This document shows, one piece after another, positions 1-12,900 of a stretch of DNA of 64,000 nucleotides. Under the pieces are notes generated by a model. The model had not been told where the DNA came from and searched no databases. It saw only the letters and a program-made list of their open reading frames with translations. The stretch's first letter is position 1. Every line of letters begins with the position of its first letter. Position numbers and translations under genes: made by a program. Location: assembly GCA_949358305.1 (NCBI GenBank), contig OX442314.1:6389087-6453086 (forward strand), written 5' to 3'. Origin of the DNA: Strigamia acuminata (lineage: Eukaryota; Arthropoda; Chilopoda; Geophilomorpha; Linotaeniidae).

Positions 1-1052
1 ACTCTGAATTGGGGTCACCATGATCATTTGCACATAAACACTTTATTCTATTAAAGGGGAGATCAGAAAAGCATGGAAACGTCATTAAAGGCTCATGGAT
101 GCGCAGATTCAACGGCGCTGTTTGGCTTTTCTTACGCCCTAGTGTGGATACTTTCACAGCACAAAAGATGCCGATTAGACGCAAACATGGAAATCCAATA
201 TCTTATTTCTTTTTATTTCCTGTGCTTTTCGTGCCATTTGTTAGGACTGGGTGTGTCAAAACACATGCTATTAAATCCTCTGTGGATGCATGCGCAGTGA
301 CATCCCCATGTTTGCACCTTTTTAAGCATATAACCACTTCTTTTTTTTTCTGATTCCCTAAAGTTTGGTTCAGCCAAGCTTGACAAGATATTAAAACCCA
401 ACTACGGCCAACAACTAAATTCAAAGACCAATTATTGCTAAAAACATCGATTTCAATTTCAGCCCATATGGTTCAATTAATGCCCAACTAATGCATTCCA
501 AAATGCATAAAATATATATATTTTTCGTGCATTAAATAATGCAGTTAAGAACTGCATTACATAATAGATTTTAGAACACATTTTCATATTTAATAATTAA
601 TAATATTGTATTGTAAAATTTAATGCATTTCAAAATACATTATAATGCATTTCTCTGTATTTTTGAACCATATGGAAGTGCACACATCTAAAATATGAAT
701 AATTAACGGTTGATCAATGACATTTATGGTGCTAATCATCTAACAAATACAAAACAAATGCTGTATTACCAATTATCCAATCCTATCCGAAAAAATGGTG
801 ACCCATCCAATCCTATCCTCATTCAATTCAAACCGAGTGCAGATTGCGGATAGGATTGAGTCCCAAACGTCCAAACGTCTCAAACTGATAAATTAAGTAC
901 AAAACTGACCAAAAAACTTTCGTTACACTTGCGATTCGCTATAACAAGGCTCAACGATACCAGCCACCACTGACAATAATCGCAAAATAAAAAGAAACCA
1001 CTTGTGTTGTATTTGTTACATATTTAGCGCCATTAATGCCATCAATCACCCT
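1..1052. other. Region downstream of PPP1R37, no gene seen
   Basis: Holds the presumed 3' UTR of PPP1R37 next to 1052 and AT-rich spacer. TTTATT (AATAAA on the minus strand) occurs at 42-47 and 212-217 but neither is clearly the used signal. A palindromic element lies at 464-675. Confidence 0.5.
464..675. mobile_element. Small AT-rich inverted-repeat element
   Basis: CCATATGGTTCAA at 464-476 is repeated inverted at 663-675, and the interior has ATGCATT motifs in both orientations. It looks like a MITE, but no target-site duplication is clear. Confidence 0.45.
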
Positions 1053-3671
1053 TCAACCCGTTATATCTTTACCAGAAGTGTCAATACTTGGAAGACTGTC
1101 GTTCAAATCTTCAATCAGTTGAAACAAATCACCAGGACCAATAGATCGGCATTGCGGATTCACTCTGATGTGTGCAGAACTATCGCACGACAAGTCCAGA
1201 GTCCCACTGCCAACCAGGCGCTGCCGGACCGGCGAAACGTTAACTCCCGCTATATCACTATGAATGAACGCAACAGTCGCCGTCAACCTTTGGTTTGACT
1301 CCTCTTCGTATTTCTTGGCCACTTGAGCCAAACTCTCCTCTTGCACTAAACCCCCCAAATGGCACGCACTTTGGCATTCCTCGTCCACCCGAGGGAACAC
1401 ACCGAGCCCCGCATTCTCATCTCCCTCCCTTATTTGCACCGAAAGCCTCATGACGGCACCACCACACGCATTACCGTTCTCATCCGCCTCGTCCACATTG
1501 TCTTTGGTCCCTGTCACAGCACCATCACCGGTCCCTTTCACGGCACCATCACCGGTCCCTGTCACGGCACCATCACCCGTGTCTTTCACCTCTTCCCGCC
1601 TTTCATCCTCCTCTTTATTATTGCACACATTCTTGTGTAACTCCATCAACTGCTTCTGAATCAGTTCGTCCACCATCGTGCTTGTCCTCCTACACCCATA
1701 TTGCTTTCCGCACGTCGGAGCACTGCCCGCGGTGCCCGGAAAACTCCCGGTCGACGCTCTTCGCCCAATCATCACCTTCGCCTCCTCCAACGACGTCTTC
1801 AACTCTTCTATTTGGCGTCTTCTCTCCATATCACACTTTTCCTCTTCTTCGCGCTCCACGACCGACATTTCCACGTCCAAACCGCTTCTCAGAACCTCTT
1901 TGGGCTCCCCGAAACAACCAATATCCTTGACCAAGCGCGGCGACACGCTCCCGCTCGGCACCCCTCCGCCGAACAAGCGCACGCAAGAGGGCTCCGCCAA
2001 CTTAATGTCGCGCATCTTGGTCGGCGTGGTGGCGGAGCTTCCGCACTGCATCTCGTCGTCTTCCTCCGTCTTCTTCTTCTTGCGGATCGGTATGGAAAAG
2101 CCTGCGGGAGACACCAGCTTCAACCCTCCGGCCTGAGGCAGCTGCAGTTCCAAAGCGCCCGCAGGAATATTAGCCTGGAGGTTTCCGTCCTCGAAGCCGT
2201 TCTGCGAAGTCCTGGGGCTCAGCGCCCGCTTGTTCGTGCCTTGGGGCGAATCCCCAGTCGTTGTAGAAGAACTGTTCAGACTCATCGCGCAGGCGCCGAT
2301 GGGAGAGCACGGCGGAGCCAAGGTACCCAAGTACGGCGTCTCGAGCGAAGCCATCGAGCTTGGGTAGGACATGGAGCTGCTGGCACTGCTCAGTTCCGAG
2401 TCCGGCGTGGCGACTCCGCTGTCCAGGGACACCGCGCTGCACAGCTCCGACTCGGTGGTCACCTCGCTCGTCGGCGAAACCAAAATGGGTGCTGAAGAGA
2501 CGGGCCATCGCTCGCCGGCCCTCTCGGACGACGGCGTGCCGCTCGCGGTCACCTCGCTCGGGTCCTTGTACTCCTCCACCGTCGAGATGCTCGGGTTCGG
2601 CGTGGGCGAAGTGAGCGGCGTCACGTTCGAGTAGGACGACAGGCTCGGACACGACTCCGACGTCGGCGACGACCCTCCGGACAACAGCCCGTCGCTCAGC
2701 GAGTCCATCCACGACTCCGACCCGCACGATATGCGCAGTTCCGACAGATCGCCCGTGTCGTCTTCGGACCACGACGTCATGTCGTCGCTCCGCTCGTCCG
2801 GCGTGTTGGGCGGAACCTCGCACACCGTCCCGCTGTTGTCGCTGACCGCCGGCGAGGGCGGCGGAGCCGAGACGCCGCTCGGCAAAACCTCCGGAAACAA
2901 ACTGCGGACCGTCTTCCCCAAGTGATCGGTCACGCCGAAAGGGCGCAAACACGATCCGTCCGACCGGGCCAGACTCGAGGAACTGTTCCACGTCTTCAGA
3001 GCCCGCTTCTTCAACGGGTCGACCAGCAAACTGGGTTTGGACGTCGGCATCTTGATCGGCGCCGAGCTGCTCAGGTACGAAGTGAAACTGCTGCCGACAC
3101 CGAAGCCGTTGCGGAAAGGAGAGGAGAGCGGACTGCCCATGGGAGACGAGAGCGGGGAAGGAAAAGGCGAACAACCGGGCGAAGCGAAAGGAGTGTGGCC
3201 GGGAGAAGGCACGGGAGACGGCAGCGGGGTGCTTCCGGCCGACGAAACGAAGGAATCCGAGTCCGCCGACACGCGGCTCACGCGGAACCGGCTTTTGGGC
3301 GGACTGGGACAGACGGCCGGTGGACTGAGGAGACCGGGGTTGATGGGGGAGAGGTTGGGGGAGGAGGACGGCGTCAGGACGAGGGAGACAGAGGGTTCGT
3401 GTTCGGGTAGGACGATGACCGGTGTCGGCGAAGTCGGTTGTCCGTTGTATGTTGCTGTTGGTTTTGACAAAGTTTTTATTTTGGGCACCTGGTCGAACAG
3501 GCTTAAAAGGCGGCAGACGGATTCGCTGAGTATTTCCGTCTGCTCGCCGTCTTCCGGCTCGTTTGCAGACTCCTGTTCGGCCTTCAGTCGCGCCAGCTCC
3601 TGGTTATTGCGCTCGCAGCACTCCATGATCTCCAAAAGCAGTTTCTGATGTTGGTCTTGCGAGTCTTTATT
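1053..3671 (-). CDS. PPP1R37: PPP1R37 coding exon 12 (long C-terminal exon with stop)
   Basis: Residues 421-1292. It begins with a helical, coiled-coil-like segment (QKLLLEIMECCERNNQELAR) matching the end of the conserved core. It then runs as a Ser/Pro/Thr-rich, low-complexity tail with acidic and KKKK patches and three copies of an 8-residue repeat (TGDGAVTG) encoded near 1505-1578. The exon is far more GC-rich than the AT-rich introns. Long antisense and shifted-frame ORFs over it (for example 2170-3174 on the same strand) are shadows. The stop is TAG-free until 1053; the C-terminus reads DTSGKDITG. No confident poly(A) signal was assigned. Confidence 0.93.
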   Translation of the reverse strand, partial: NKDSQDQHQKLLLEIMECCERNNQELARLKAEQESANEPEDGEQTEILSESVCRLLSLFDQVPKIKTLSKPTATYNGQPTSPTPVIVLPEHEPSVSLVLTPSSSPNLSPINPGLLSPPAVCPSPPKSRFRVSRVSADSDSFVSSAGSTPLPSPVPSPGHTPFASPGCSPFPSPLSSPMGSPLSSPFRNGFGVGSSFTSYLSSSAPIKMPTSKPSLLVDPLKKRALKTWNSSSSLARSDGSCLRPFGVTDHLGKTVRSLFPEVLPSGVSAPPPSPAVSDNSGTVCEVPPNTPDERSDDMTSWSEDDTGDLSELRISCGSESWMDSLSDGLLSGGSSPTSESCPSLSSYSNVTPLTSPTPNPSISTVEEYKDPSEVTASGTPSSERAGERWPVSSAPILVSPTSEVTTESELCSAVSLDSGVATPDSELSSASSSMSYPSSMASLETPYLGTLAPPCSPIGACAMSLNSSSTTTGDSPQGTNKRALSPRTSQNGFEDGNLQANIPAGALELQLPQAGGLKLVSPAGFSIPIRKKKKTEEDDEMQCGSSATTPTKMRDIKLAEPSCVRLFGGGVPSGSVSPRLVKDIGCFGEPKEVLRSGLDVEMSVVEREEEEKCDMERRRQIEELKTSLEEAKVMIGRRASTGSFPGTAGSAPTCGKQYGCRRTSTMVDELIQKQLMELHKNVCNNKEEDERREEVKDTGDGAVTGTGDGAVKGTGDGAVTGTKDNVDEADENGNACGGAVMRLSVQIREGDENAGLGVFPRVDEECQSACHLGGLVQEESLAQVAKKYEEESNQRLTATVAFIHSDIAGVNVSPVRQRLVGSGTLDLSCDSSAHIRVNPQCRSIGPGDLFQLIEDLNDSLPSIDTSGKDITG

Positions 3672-5110
3672 CTAGATCCGAATTAAATACACTTAGATCA
3701 CAATTTTCTATACGATGTTCGCAAAAACTTGCAACAAACTCCCAAGGATACCGTACGACCCCGCTTATTGCCGCACGCCGTTGGGCATGGGTTTATCGTA
3801 TGGTAACCCAGTTGGTACACCATACAGACAATAATTGTAAACTAAAATAAAACGAGGATAAACGGAGAACAAATTGCTTTAAATCCAACAAGTGCGGCAA
3901 TAAGCGCGGTAATACGGTACAAATAACTGATGGAAGTTTGTCACAAGTTTTTGTAAACAGTACGGGAATTATTTATTTTCTTACAGATTCTTTCTTCGGG
4001 TCCTTGTCGAGATCAAGTCTCGTGATGCTACGATTGACCCTCATGGAGAGGGATAGTGCCAAGAGACCGGCTATTTTGATGTTATTTTCTCGTAGGTCTA
4101 CCAGTTGAATGGATGGATTTTCGGCTATGTACTCGGCTATGGCTACGGCACCTGGAATTTTGTTTCATTTTTATTTTCTGGTTTATCTTTGTATTTTGGG
4201 TAGAGTTTATATACCTTCGCATGTCAGTTTGGTTTGCTGTAAACCGAAGTTAGTTAACGTTCTATTCTTCATCAACGCTTCTTTGAGGTGGAATACACCC
4301 TCGTTTGTTATGTTGTTATTGCTAATGTTCAAAGTCAGCAAACTCCTGCATTTTACCTACAGGAAATAATTTAAAAAAAAAATCGGTTTTAATAAATGCA
4401 CTTTTTGAGCATAAAAATAGACCTCGCGTGAATTAGATGCACTTTTTTGTATACACAGTGTATTTGTGACGTAAATATACAATTTTTACACCCAAACGGA
4501 AGCAAACATTTTGTTTTTAGCATAAATATAGACCGTTTATTTATATAAATACAATTTTAATCATAATGGGACCTATTTATACGGAAAAATGACTTTTTAA
4601 ATTAAAAAAAAAGACTTTTTAAATGCAAAAATGACGTTTTAAATGCAAAAATGACTTTTTAAATGCAAAAATGACTTTTTAAAAGCAAAAATGACTTTTT
4701 AAATTCAAATTTAACCTTTTTAAATGCATAATTGACCTTTTCAAATGCAAAAGTAACTTTTGATATTCAAAAACCGACCTATCGTTCAAAATAAAACACT
4801 TTGGATGCAGAAACTGACCTACTTCCATCCAAAATTGGAACTTTACAGATAAAAACCGCACTCTAGGATGCAAAAATGGAACTTTTCAAGAAAAAACTGC
4901 ACTTTAGGATGCAAAAATTGACCTTTTTAGGCGCTTAAAGTGCAATAATGACTTTTCAAAAAGACATTTTACCACAACTTTAGCGAGATGAGCGGTTGAA
5001 CAATGCGTCAACTGATTGGACGATAAAATGAGGGTTTCCAATCCTTCACCCGGTCCTATCGATTGGTCGTTCAAACCATCCACAATATGGGCAATCCCAG
5101 AATCCTAAAA

Positions 5111-5151
<41 letters not shown>

Positions 5152-8100
5152 ATTTTTTTTTAAATTAATTTTTATATTTTTTTATACCAAAACGTGATTG
5201 CAGCGTAAGTCCAGATGTTTCAGTCTGGAGTTAGACCGGAGCAAGTTCCCGATCTGGATCGCGTCCGTCGAATTAAGTTTGTTGTCCGCCAAATACAATT
5301 CGCTCAGCGTCGAATTCACCTTCAGCGCGTTCACTGTGGAGTTAGGAGCAATTACATTCCGTTAATATTAGTCGTGTTGACGACGGCGGGTCATGTGACT
5401 AGTTATTACTTAGCACCGTGCAGCTCCTGCCCGAGATATTGCAATTCTCCAGGTGGAGCGTCGTCAGGTTGGACCCGGCTCGCAGGGTGCGACACAGCAG
5501 CTGCATTATGTGTTCGTTCAGTTGCGTGCTCCGGGCATCCAGTGATTCCAAAGTCGGAGTCTGAAAAGTTAATTCAAATTTGTGAGAAATAAAAAAATTA
5601 ATAAAAACGGCCATTTTGGTTAAATATTCGATGTTAAATAGTTTTAATCGATAAATATACGATATTCCGTGTAATTAATCCATAAATACTCGATATTCCG
5701 TGTTTTTAATAAAAAAAATAATCGCTATTTAGTGTTTTTAATGAGTAAACATTCAATATTCCTTGTTTTTAATGAGAAAATACTCGACATTCCCTGTTTT
5801 TAATGCATAAATATTCGATATTCCGTGTTTTTAATAAGAAAATATTCGATATTCCGTGATTTTAATAAGAAAATACTCGATATTCCTTGTTTTTAATGCA
5901 TAAATATTCGATATTCCCGGTTTTTAATGCATAAATATTCGATATTCCTTGTTTTTAATAAGAAAATATTCGATATTCCCTGTTTTTAATGAGAAAATAC
6001 TCGATATTCCTTGTTTTTAATGCATAAATATTCGATATTCCCGGTTTTTAATGCATAAATATTCGATATTCCCTGTTTTTACTGAGAAAATACTCGATAT
6101 TCCCTGCTTTTAAATGAGAAAATACTCGATATTCACTGATTTTAATGAGAAAATACTCGATATTCCCTGCATTTAAATGAGAAAATACTCGATATTCCCT
6201 GTTTTTAATGAGAAAATACTCGATATTCCCTGTTTTTAATAAGAAAATACTCGATATTCCCTGTTTTTAATGAGAAAATACTCGATATTCCTTGTTTTTA
6301 ATGCATAAATATTCGGTATTCCCTATTTTTAATGGATAAATATTCGATATTCCCTGTTTTCAATGCATAAATATTTGACATTTCATATTTTTATTCCCAA
6401 AACACTCCTTATCCAGTGTTTCAAGTGATTAAACATAAAATTTTCACCGTTTCCATTCCCACCAACCACTTTTTTTTAACGACCACACTTTCTAGGTCAA
6501 CCATATCCCATCAAGAATTAAGCCACACAAAAGGAAATGTTCATTTACACTCCGTGACGTCCATCATTTTCACATCAACTCCAAACGCTAACGAACCACC
6601 GATAACTGACACCTCCAAAAAAAAAAAAAAATTAAAAAATACAAAACAAATTTAATTTAATTCGATCATTTAGAAACGACAAGCGATAAACTCGATGAGT
6701 CGAAATGAAATGAAATGAAGGTCAGCGCCAATTTAAGCAGAAAATAAACACGTCCGCGTGACTCATACAAACGACGACAAAACAGCCGATAAAAATGGAA
6801 TAAAATTACATAAAATCAGCTCGCAAAAACTATTTATACATTTATCTATTTATTTATTTTGTTTCCACTGACTTTCCGTGACCTTCGCTGCTAATGTTTT
6901 GTCTTTTATGTTCCCGTTTTGAAAGTTTGATCCGTCGGTGTGTGGGCAATTTTCACCCATTGATTTCCTTCGGTGAATGTGGTGTATTGTGCAATGTTGG
7001 AAATCGCGCGATGCTGTGAGTGGTTTCAGGTGGGATGTTGTGAGTTTTGTTTGTTTATGCGGGTCGATTTTTAGTCAAAATTTCATCATTTTTAGCCAAA
7101 TTGTGTCATTTTTTAGCCGAATTTTATCATTTTTAGTCAAAATTTTATCATTTTTAGCCAAATTTAATCATTTTTAGTCTAAATTTCATCATTTTTAGTC
7201 AAAATGTCATTAATTTTAATCAAATTTAATCAAAATTCTTATTTTTTAGTAAAAATTTCATCAATTTTAATCAAAAATATCATTTCTAGTCAAATTCCAT
7301 CAATTTATAGTTTACTTTCATCATTTTATAGTCAAAATTTCATCATTTTTAGCCAAATTTTACCATTTTTAGTCAAAATTTATCATTTTTAGTCAAATTC
7401 CATCAATTTATAGTTTACTTTCATCATTTTATAGTCAAAATTTCATCATTTTTAGCCAAATTTTACCATTTTTAGTCAAAATTTATCATTTTTAGTCAAA
7501 TTCCATCAATTTATAGTTTACTTTCATCATTTTATAGTCAAAATTTCATCATTTTTAGCCAAATTTTACCATTTTTAGTCAAAATTTATCATTTTTAGTC
7601 AAAATTTCATCATTTTTAGCTAAATTTTATCATTTTTAGTCAAAATTTCATCCTTTTTAGTCAAAATGTCATTAATTTCAATCAAATTTAATCAAAATTC
7701 TTATTTTTTAGTCAAAATTTCATCAATTTTAGCCAAATTTTATCATTTTTAGTCAAAATTTCATCCTTTTTAGTCAAAATGTCATTAATTTTAATCAAAA
7801 ATATCATTTCTAGTCAATTTGTAGTTTACTTTCATCATTTTATAGTCAAAATTTCATCATTTTTGCCAAATTTTATCATTCTTAGTCAAAATTTCATCAT
7901 TCTTAGTTAAAATTTCATCATTTTATAATAGTCAAATTTCATCATTTTATAGTCAAATTTCATCATTTTATAGTCAAATTTCATCATTTTATAGTCAAAT
8001 TTCATCATTATTACTATATTAGTCAAAATTTCATCAATTTTAGTTGAAACTTTCATTTCTACTCAAATTTCATCATTTTACAGTCCAATTTCATCATTTT

Positions 8101-9874
8101 ACAGTCCAATTTCAACATTTTATAGTCAAATTTCATCATTTTATAGTCATATTTCATCATTTTATAATCAAATTTCATCATTTTTAGTAAAAATTTCATT
8201 TGTTTACTATCCAAATTTCATTTTTTTAACCTAAATTCTATTGTTTCTTTTACCCAATTTCTTACATTTTTCTAACCCAATTTCAACCATTTTTAATCCA
8301 AACTCACTATTTGTTTACCCCAAATTTATTCTTTCCATCCCCAATTTCTAAAACCCTAACCCAAAATTCATCATTTCACAAACAAAATAAACCAAAACTC
8401 CATTCTCTTCCACATTCCAAAATAATTTCACAACCGACAGTGACCTATTGCAACCACCAACCAACCACAACACTCCACAAACACACCATAAATGCCAAAT
8501 TAAATCACACAAATGTTATGAAAACTCCAAATTAAGAAGCGAAAGCCATCAACCACTTACACTGAAACCCAAATGCACTTTAAACATCCAAAAATCCCCC
8601 AAAATGGGTCAAACATTTACCTCAGCTATCACCACTGCATTCAAATTGGTTAAGCAAACACTTAATTGCTTTAAATGAACAAAAACAATAAAACAAGTGA
8701 AATAAATGACTCTTAATTAAAATATTACTACTAACGCCTAATCAAATTACCATATTAGCCCGCTTAAAGCCGCAATAAGTGAAATTACCAACTTTTGGAA
8801 ATTTAACCACAAACGCCGCTAACAACGGAGTTTACCGGCAGTCCGGTCAAACTCGCGCCGTAGCGGCATTCCGTTTAACCCTTCGATGCAAAAGGATTAA
8901 ACTAGGGTTTCGGTATCAGCAAACCGGGGTACCGATTTCCCGGGAATCCCGGTTATAAATCACGGTACCGGGAACCGGAAAATTGGAGAAAAACCGGTTC
9001 CGTCAAAAATTCGTTGCTGAAACGTCATTTTCGTTATTCAAACGTTACATTTTATAACGTTTCACTGATGAAAATGGCTATTTTTAACGAAAAAATGGCT
9101 AAAAATGGCTAAAAATGGCCATTTTTAACGAAAATGACTAAAACATATCCATTTTTGACGAAAAATGCCTATTTTTGACGAAAACGGCCATTCTTGATCA
9201 AAAACGACCATTTTTGACAGAAAACGGCCATTTTTTGTCATTTTTCGTCGCCTCTCGCCTGACTTTTTTTGGTCCCGGGAGTACCAATTTCTCGGGAGTA
9301 CCGGCCATTTTGGTACCGGAAACCGGGAATTTTAAAAAGGCGGGAAAACAGAAACCCTAGATTAAACGTACAGTTTCTAGCGGAGTAATACGGTAATACA
9401 GGGCCGATGCGACACATATTTCCACCTGAGGCGAGCAAGGCATACACCGCTCTTTTGAACAGTAAAAAATTATTTTTGTTGAAAAAAATCGGTTTGCGCG
9501 CCCACGGATGCCAATCCCTAGAAATATGCCGCCCGAGACGACTGCTTCGCCGCCTCACTCCTCGCGCCGGCCCTGCGGTAAAACACGTGAGCAAATTTTT
9601 CTTAACCAATATGAACTCACCTACGGTTTATAATCAAACCAAAACCTCCAAATACCTTAAACACAGGACCTCAACAACAATCTAATAAAAAGAATTATAA
9701 AATATTTTAATTTTTTTTACATATACTTACTTTTTTCAGCATTCTTGCGCATGCTTGCCATGATCTAAGGTTGAGGTTCCTGTTGAGGGCGATATTCAAA
9801 TTTCTAGCCGACTCGTAGTATTCAATCATGTCGAACAACGCCACTGATGTCTAAAAGTTAAATAAATAAATACA

Positions 9875-9905
<31 letters not shown>

Positions 9906-12900
9906 ATTGGAGGATTTTTTTAAACAGACAACATTTGAATTTAAACCTCGTTATTCTATTTTATTCGGCATTAAAATATTTATTTCACCTGAATCTTGTT
10001 TTTATTAGTCGATAAAAAACAGCAATTTCTTTCTTTTCAGCTTTCACCTTATAAAGAATCCAATGACCTGAAATTTGTGATGCGGTGCACATTGGTGTTA
10101 AAATATAAAAAAAAATTTTTAAATATAAAAATAAAATATAATAAAAAAAAATAAAAACATCAGGCCAAGGGCAAAAATAAAAAAAATAAAAGAAAAACTA
10201 ATTTGTTCCACATGACTCCAAAAAAAAAAAAAAAAAGCAAAAAGCAAAAAGCAAATGTTGACTCATTTGCATGTGAGAAAAGTCGTTAAATTTCAAGCAC
10301 CTCAAACAAAGGGGTGAAAAAAATATTGTTGTTTGTTTTTTTCCTTCACAATTACATCAACTTCCGGTGAAAATTTTTCTGTTTTTGTTATCAAATAGGA
10401 AAAACTCAGCCAGGGAAATTAATTACCAACAAAATTATGACCTCAATTTGGCAAATAAAAAATAAAAAAAATTAAAAAAAAATCCAGGTCTCAATTTTAA
10501 CCACAATGCAAGAGACAGCTTTCAAGTTAAAATTATGAGGTAACCTATAAAAATCTTTTAAATTTAACAAAAAAATAATAATTCAAATTAATTCAAACAT
10601 TACAGATTCAGTTAACAGTAATAAAACCAATGACATTTAAATGTCCCACCGTTCTTTTCGGCTGCATTTGTGCCCCCGTGGTTTTGCAAGGGGAAATTAA
10701 AACATTTTGGCCGCATTCGAGTGCTCAAATGCGGCCTGTTGCGATTAAATATTCCGCAGTGCGATTTTCGGATATTTTGGCATTTTGACCTAAGGTCGTT
10801 CAAGGTTGAAATCCGATTTCCTCGATTTCTGAAAATCAAGAAAATCACGATGTCGGAAATCCATTTAAGATTGAACGCACCTATTTTGATTTTTGAACAA
10901 AATCCTTTCCTTTTAGCAGCCAATTTTAAAAAGGGAAATTCCCCTACTCTCGGTTTCCAAATAACGACTTCAGTCGTGAGTCATGTGATCAATTTTCCAA
11001 ATTCGCTATTACAAGGGCTTGTAAGAAACAAGTTTTCTAAAAACTTGTTTGTTATAACAAATAATTCATAATAGCAAAATTTGTGATGTGAAATCAAAAT
11101 TTTAAACCAACCAAAGAGGACTGTACTAATCCTCCTATTACCGGGTGCACTTTCGCACTTTAGTCAACAAAAATAAAACATTTTTAACGCTTATTTCGGC
11201 TTTATTTTATTATATAAATTAGGAGGTCCCATAAAAACCGAAATCTCATTTCCAACAATTTCTTTTAAATCAAATTTACGAAGTCCGACTGTACAGTCGA
11301 AACTCTTTATAACGAATCGCGATATAATGAATTATCGATATAACAAATACCTAAAAATGGCCGGTTTGGTTGGCCGGCCATAGAACACCATGTTAAAAAA
11401 TCTCGATATAATGAATTCTCGTTGTAACGAATCGATTTTCCCGGTCCCTTGCGATTCGTTATAAAGAGTTTCGACTGTATAAGAAATTATTTCAAGCCAA
11501 TTTTTTTTCCAAGTAGACAATTACAAATGATCACCCAGATTGGGTCATATCTATTCCTCAAAAAAAAAAAAATTATAAGCAAAAAATTAAATTTCATAAT
11601 ATCCTAAGCAGACACATGTGGATGTTGTAGGCACACATAAATTGGCACTAAAAAGCAACTTGTTGACAGTGTGACACCAATGCAAACAAGTTGTACAACA
11701 AATAAAACATTAAACTGAAAAAGAAGAAAAAAAAAACTGAAAAGAAGAAGAAAATAATAAATTTAAATAAAATTCTGCATACAAGGGGTTGTTAACCTCG
11801 CAGCAAAATACAAAGAATTTCTTTCAAAATTTATTTACCCATTTGACCTCAATTTGCTTAATCTTTTATGAATCCAATCATTAAGTTCGCTTCACTTCTT
11901 GGAATTATCAATTCATGTAGCGTGAAAAACAACCATAACAAACACGCCCACCAACATGCGACATTTACACAACACTTTTCCAGTTAGAAATGAAAAAATA
12001 ATAAATAAATGAATAAATAAATAAATAAATAAATAAATAAATTCCATTACTTCTTCGTCCAAATTAGTCGCTTCCACATCGATAGTCTCAAATTGGACCC
12101 GCTTGAAAATTTCCTCCAACGCTTCGAAATGGCGGTGATCAAGTTTTTCGCCTGGTCGTTTAAAAACAAGAAAATTATTAAAAATTGCAACTAACATTTA
12201 AATAATTTAACAATTTCAGCCTGACGACTATAGGTTAACAGTGTTCACATAAGCAATAACCGTTAAAACATAAGAAAGTAACTTGACCAGTGGTTACTTA
12301 ATTTCGTACGGATGTTCCTGCCGTAGAAACAGTAGGCGCGTTCAATTTCAAATCGATTCTCTCGATTATCTCGATTTTCCCTGGCGAAAATGATGCAAAA
12401 CGCGTCATATTTTTTAGAATCGGATTCTCGAAAAACCGATTCTCATAATCCACGTGTGAAGGATTCTTTGGATTTCGACCCGATTTCAACTCGTTTTTCT
12501 GCCAGCCATTTTGAAATCTAATAGATCGGCAGTGGAAGCACTTTGCAAAAATGTAAGTTTATTTAAATTATTCTTATTATTATTATTTATTTAAGATCTG
12601 GGAATCGGTCAAACACCGGCCGACTACCGGTGCTTGGTTTCGACGGAAAACTAAGCACTTTTTGGCCGTATTCGTGCGATCGAATGCAGCCAGTGTTTGG
12701 CAGATTCCCTGTTCATAAATAAATAATAATAATAATAATAATTTATACACACTTACACCTTCGCAAGTAATACCTGTGCATGCTCAAGATAATCAAAAAC
12801 TTGAATATACAGGGTGGTCTAAAAGTCTGGTTCACAGTAAATAATTCCCAAACTGTTTTAGATTTTGATTTAGCAAAATGATTGTCAGGGTAGTACTTTG

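Noticed and set aside
2170-3174. 334-codon ORF in another frame of the minus strand and 152-264-codon plus-strand ORFs over PPP1R37 exon 12
   Set aside because: Shadow frames in GC-rich coding sequence; only the 860-codon frame continues the spliced LRR protein.
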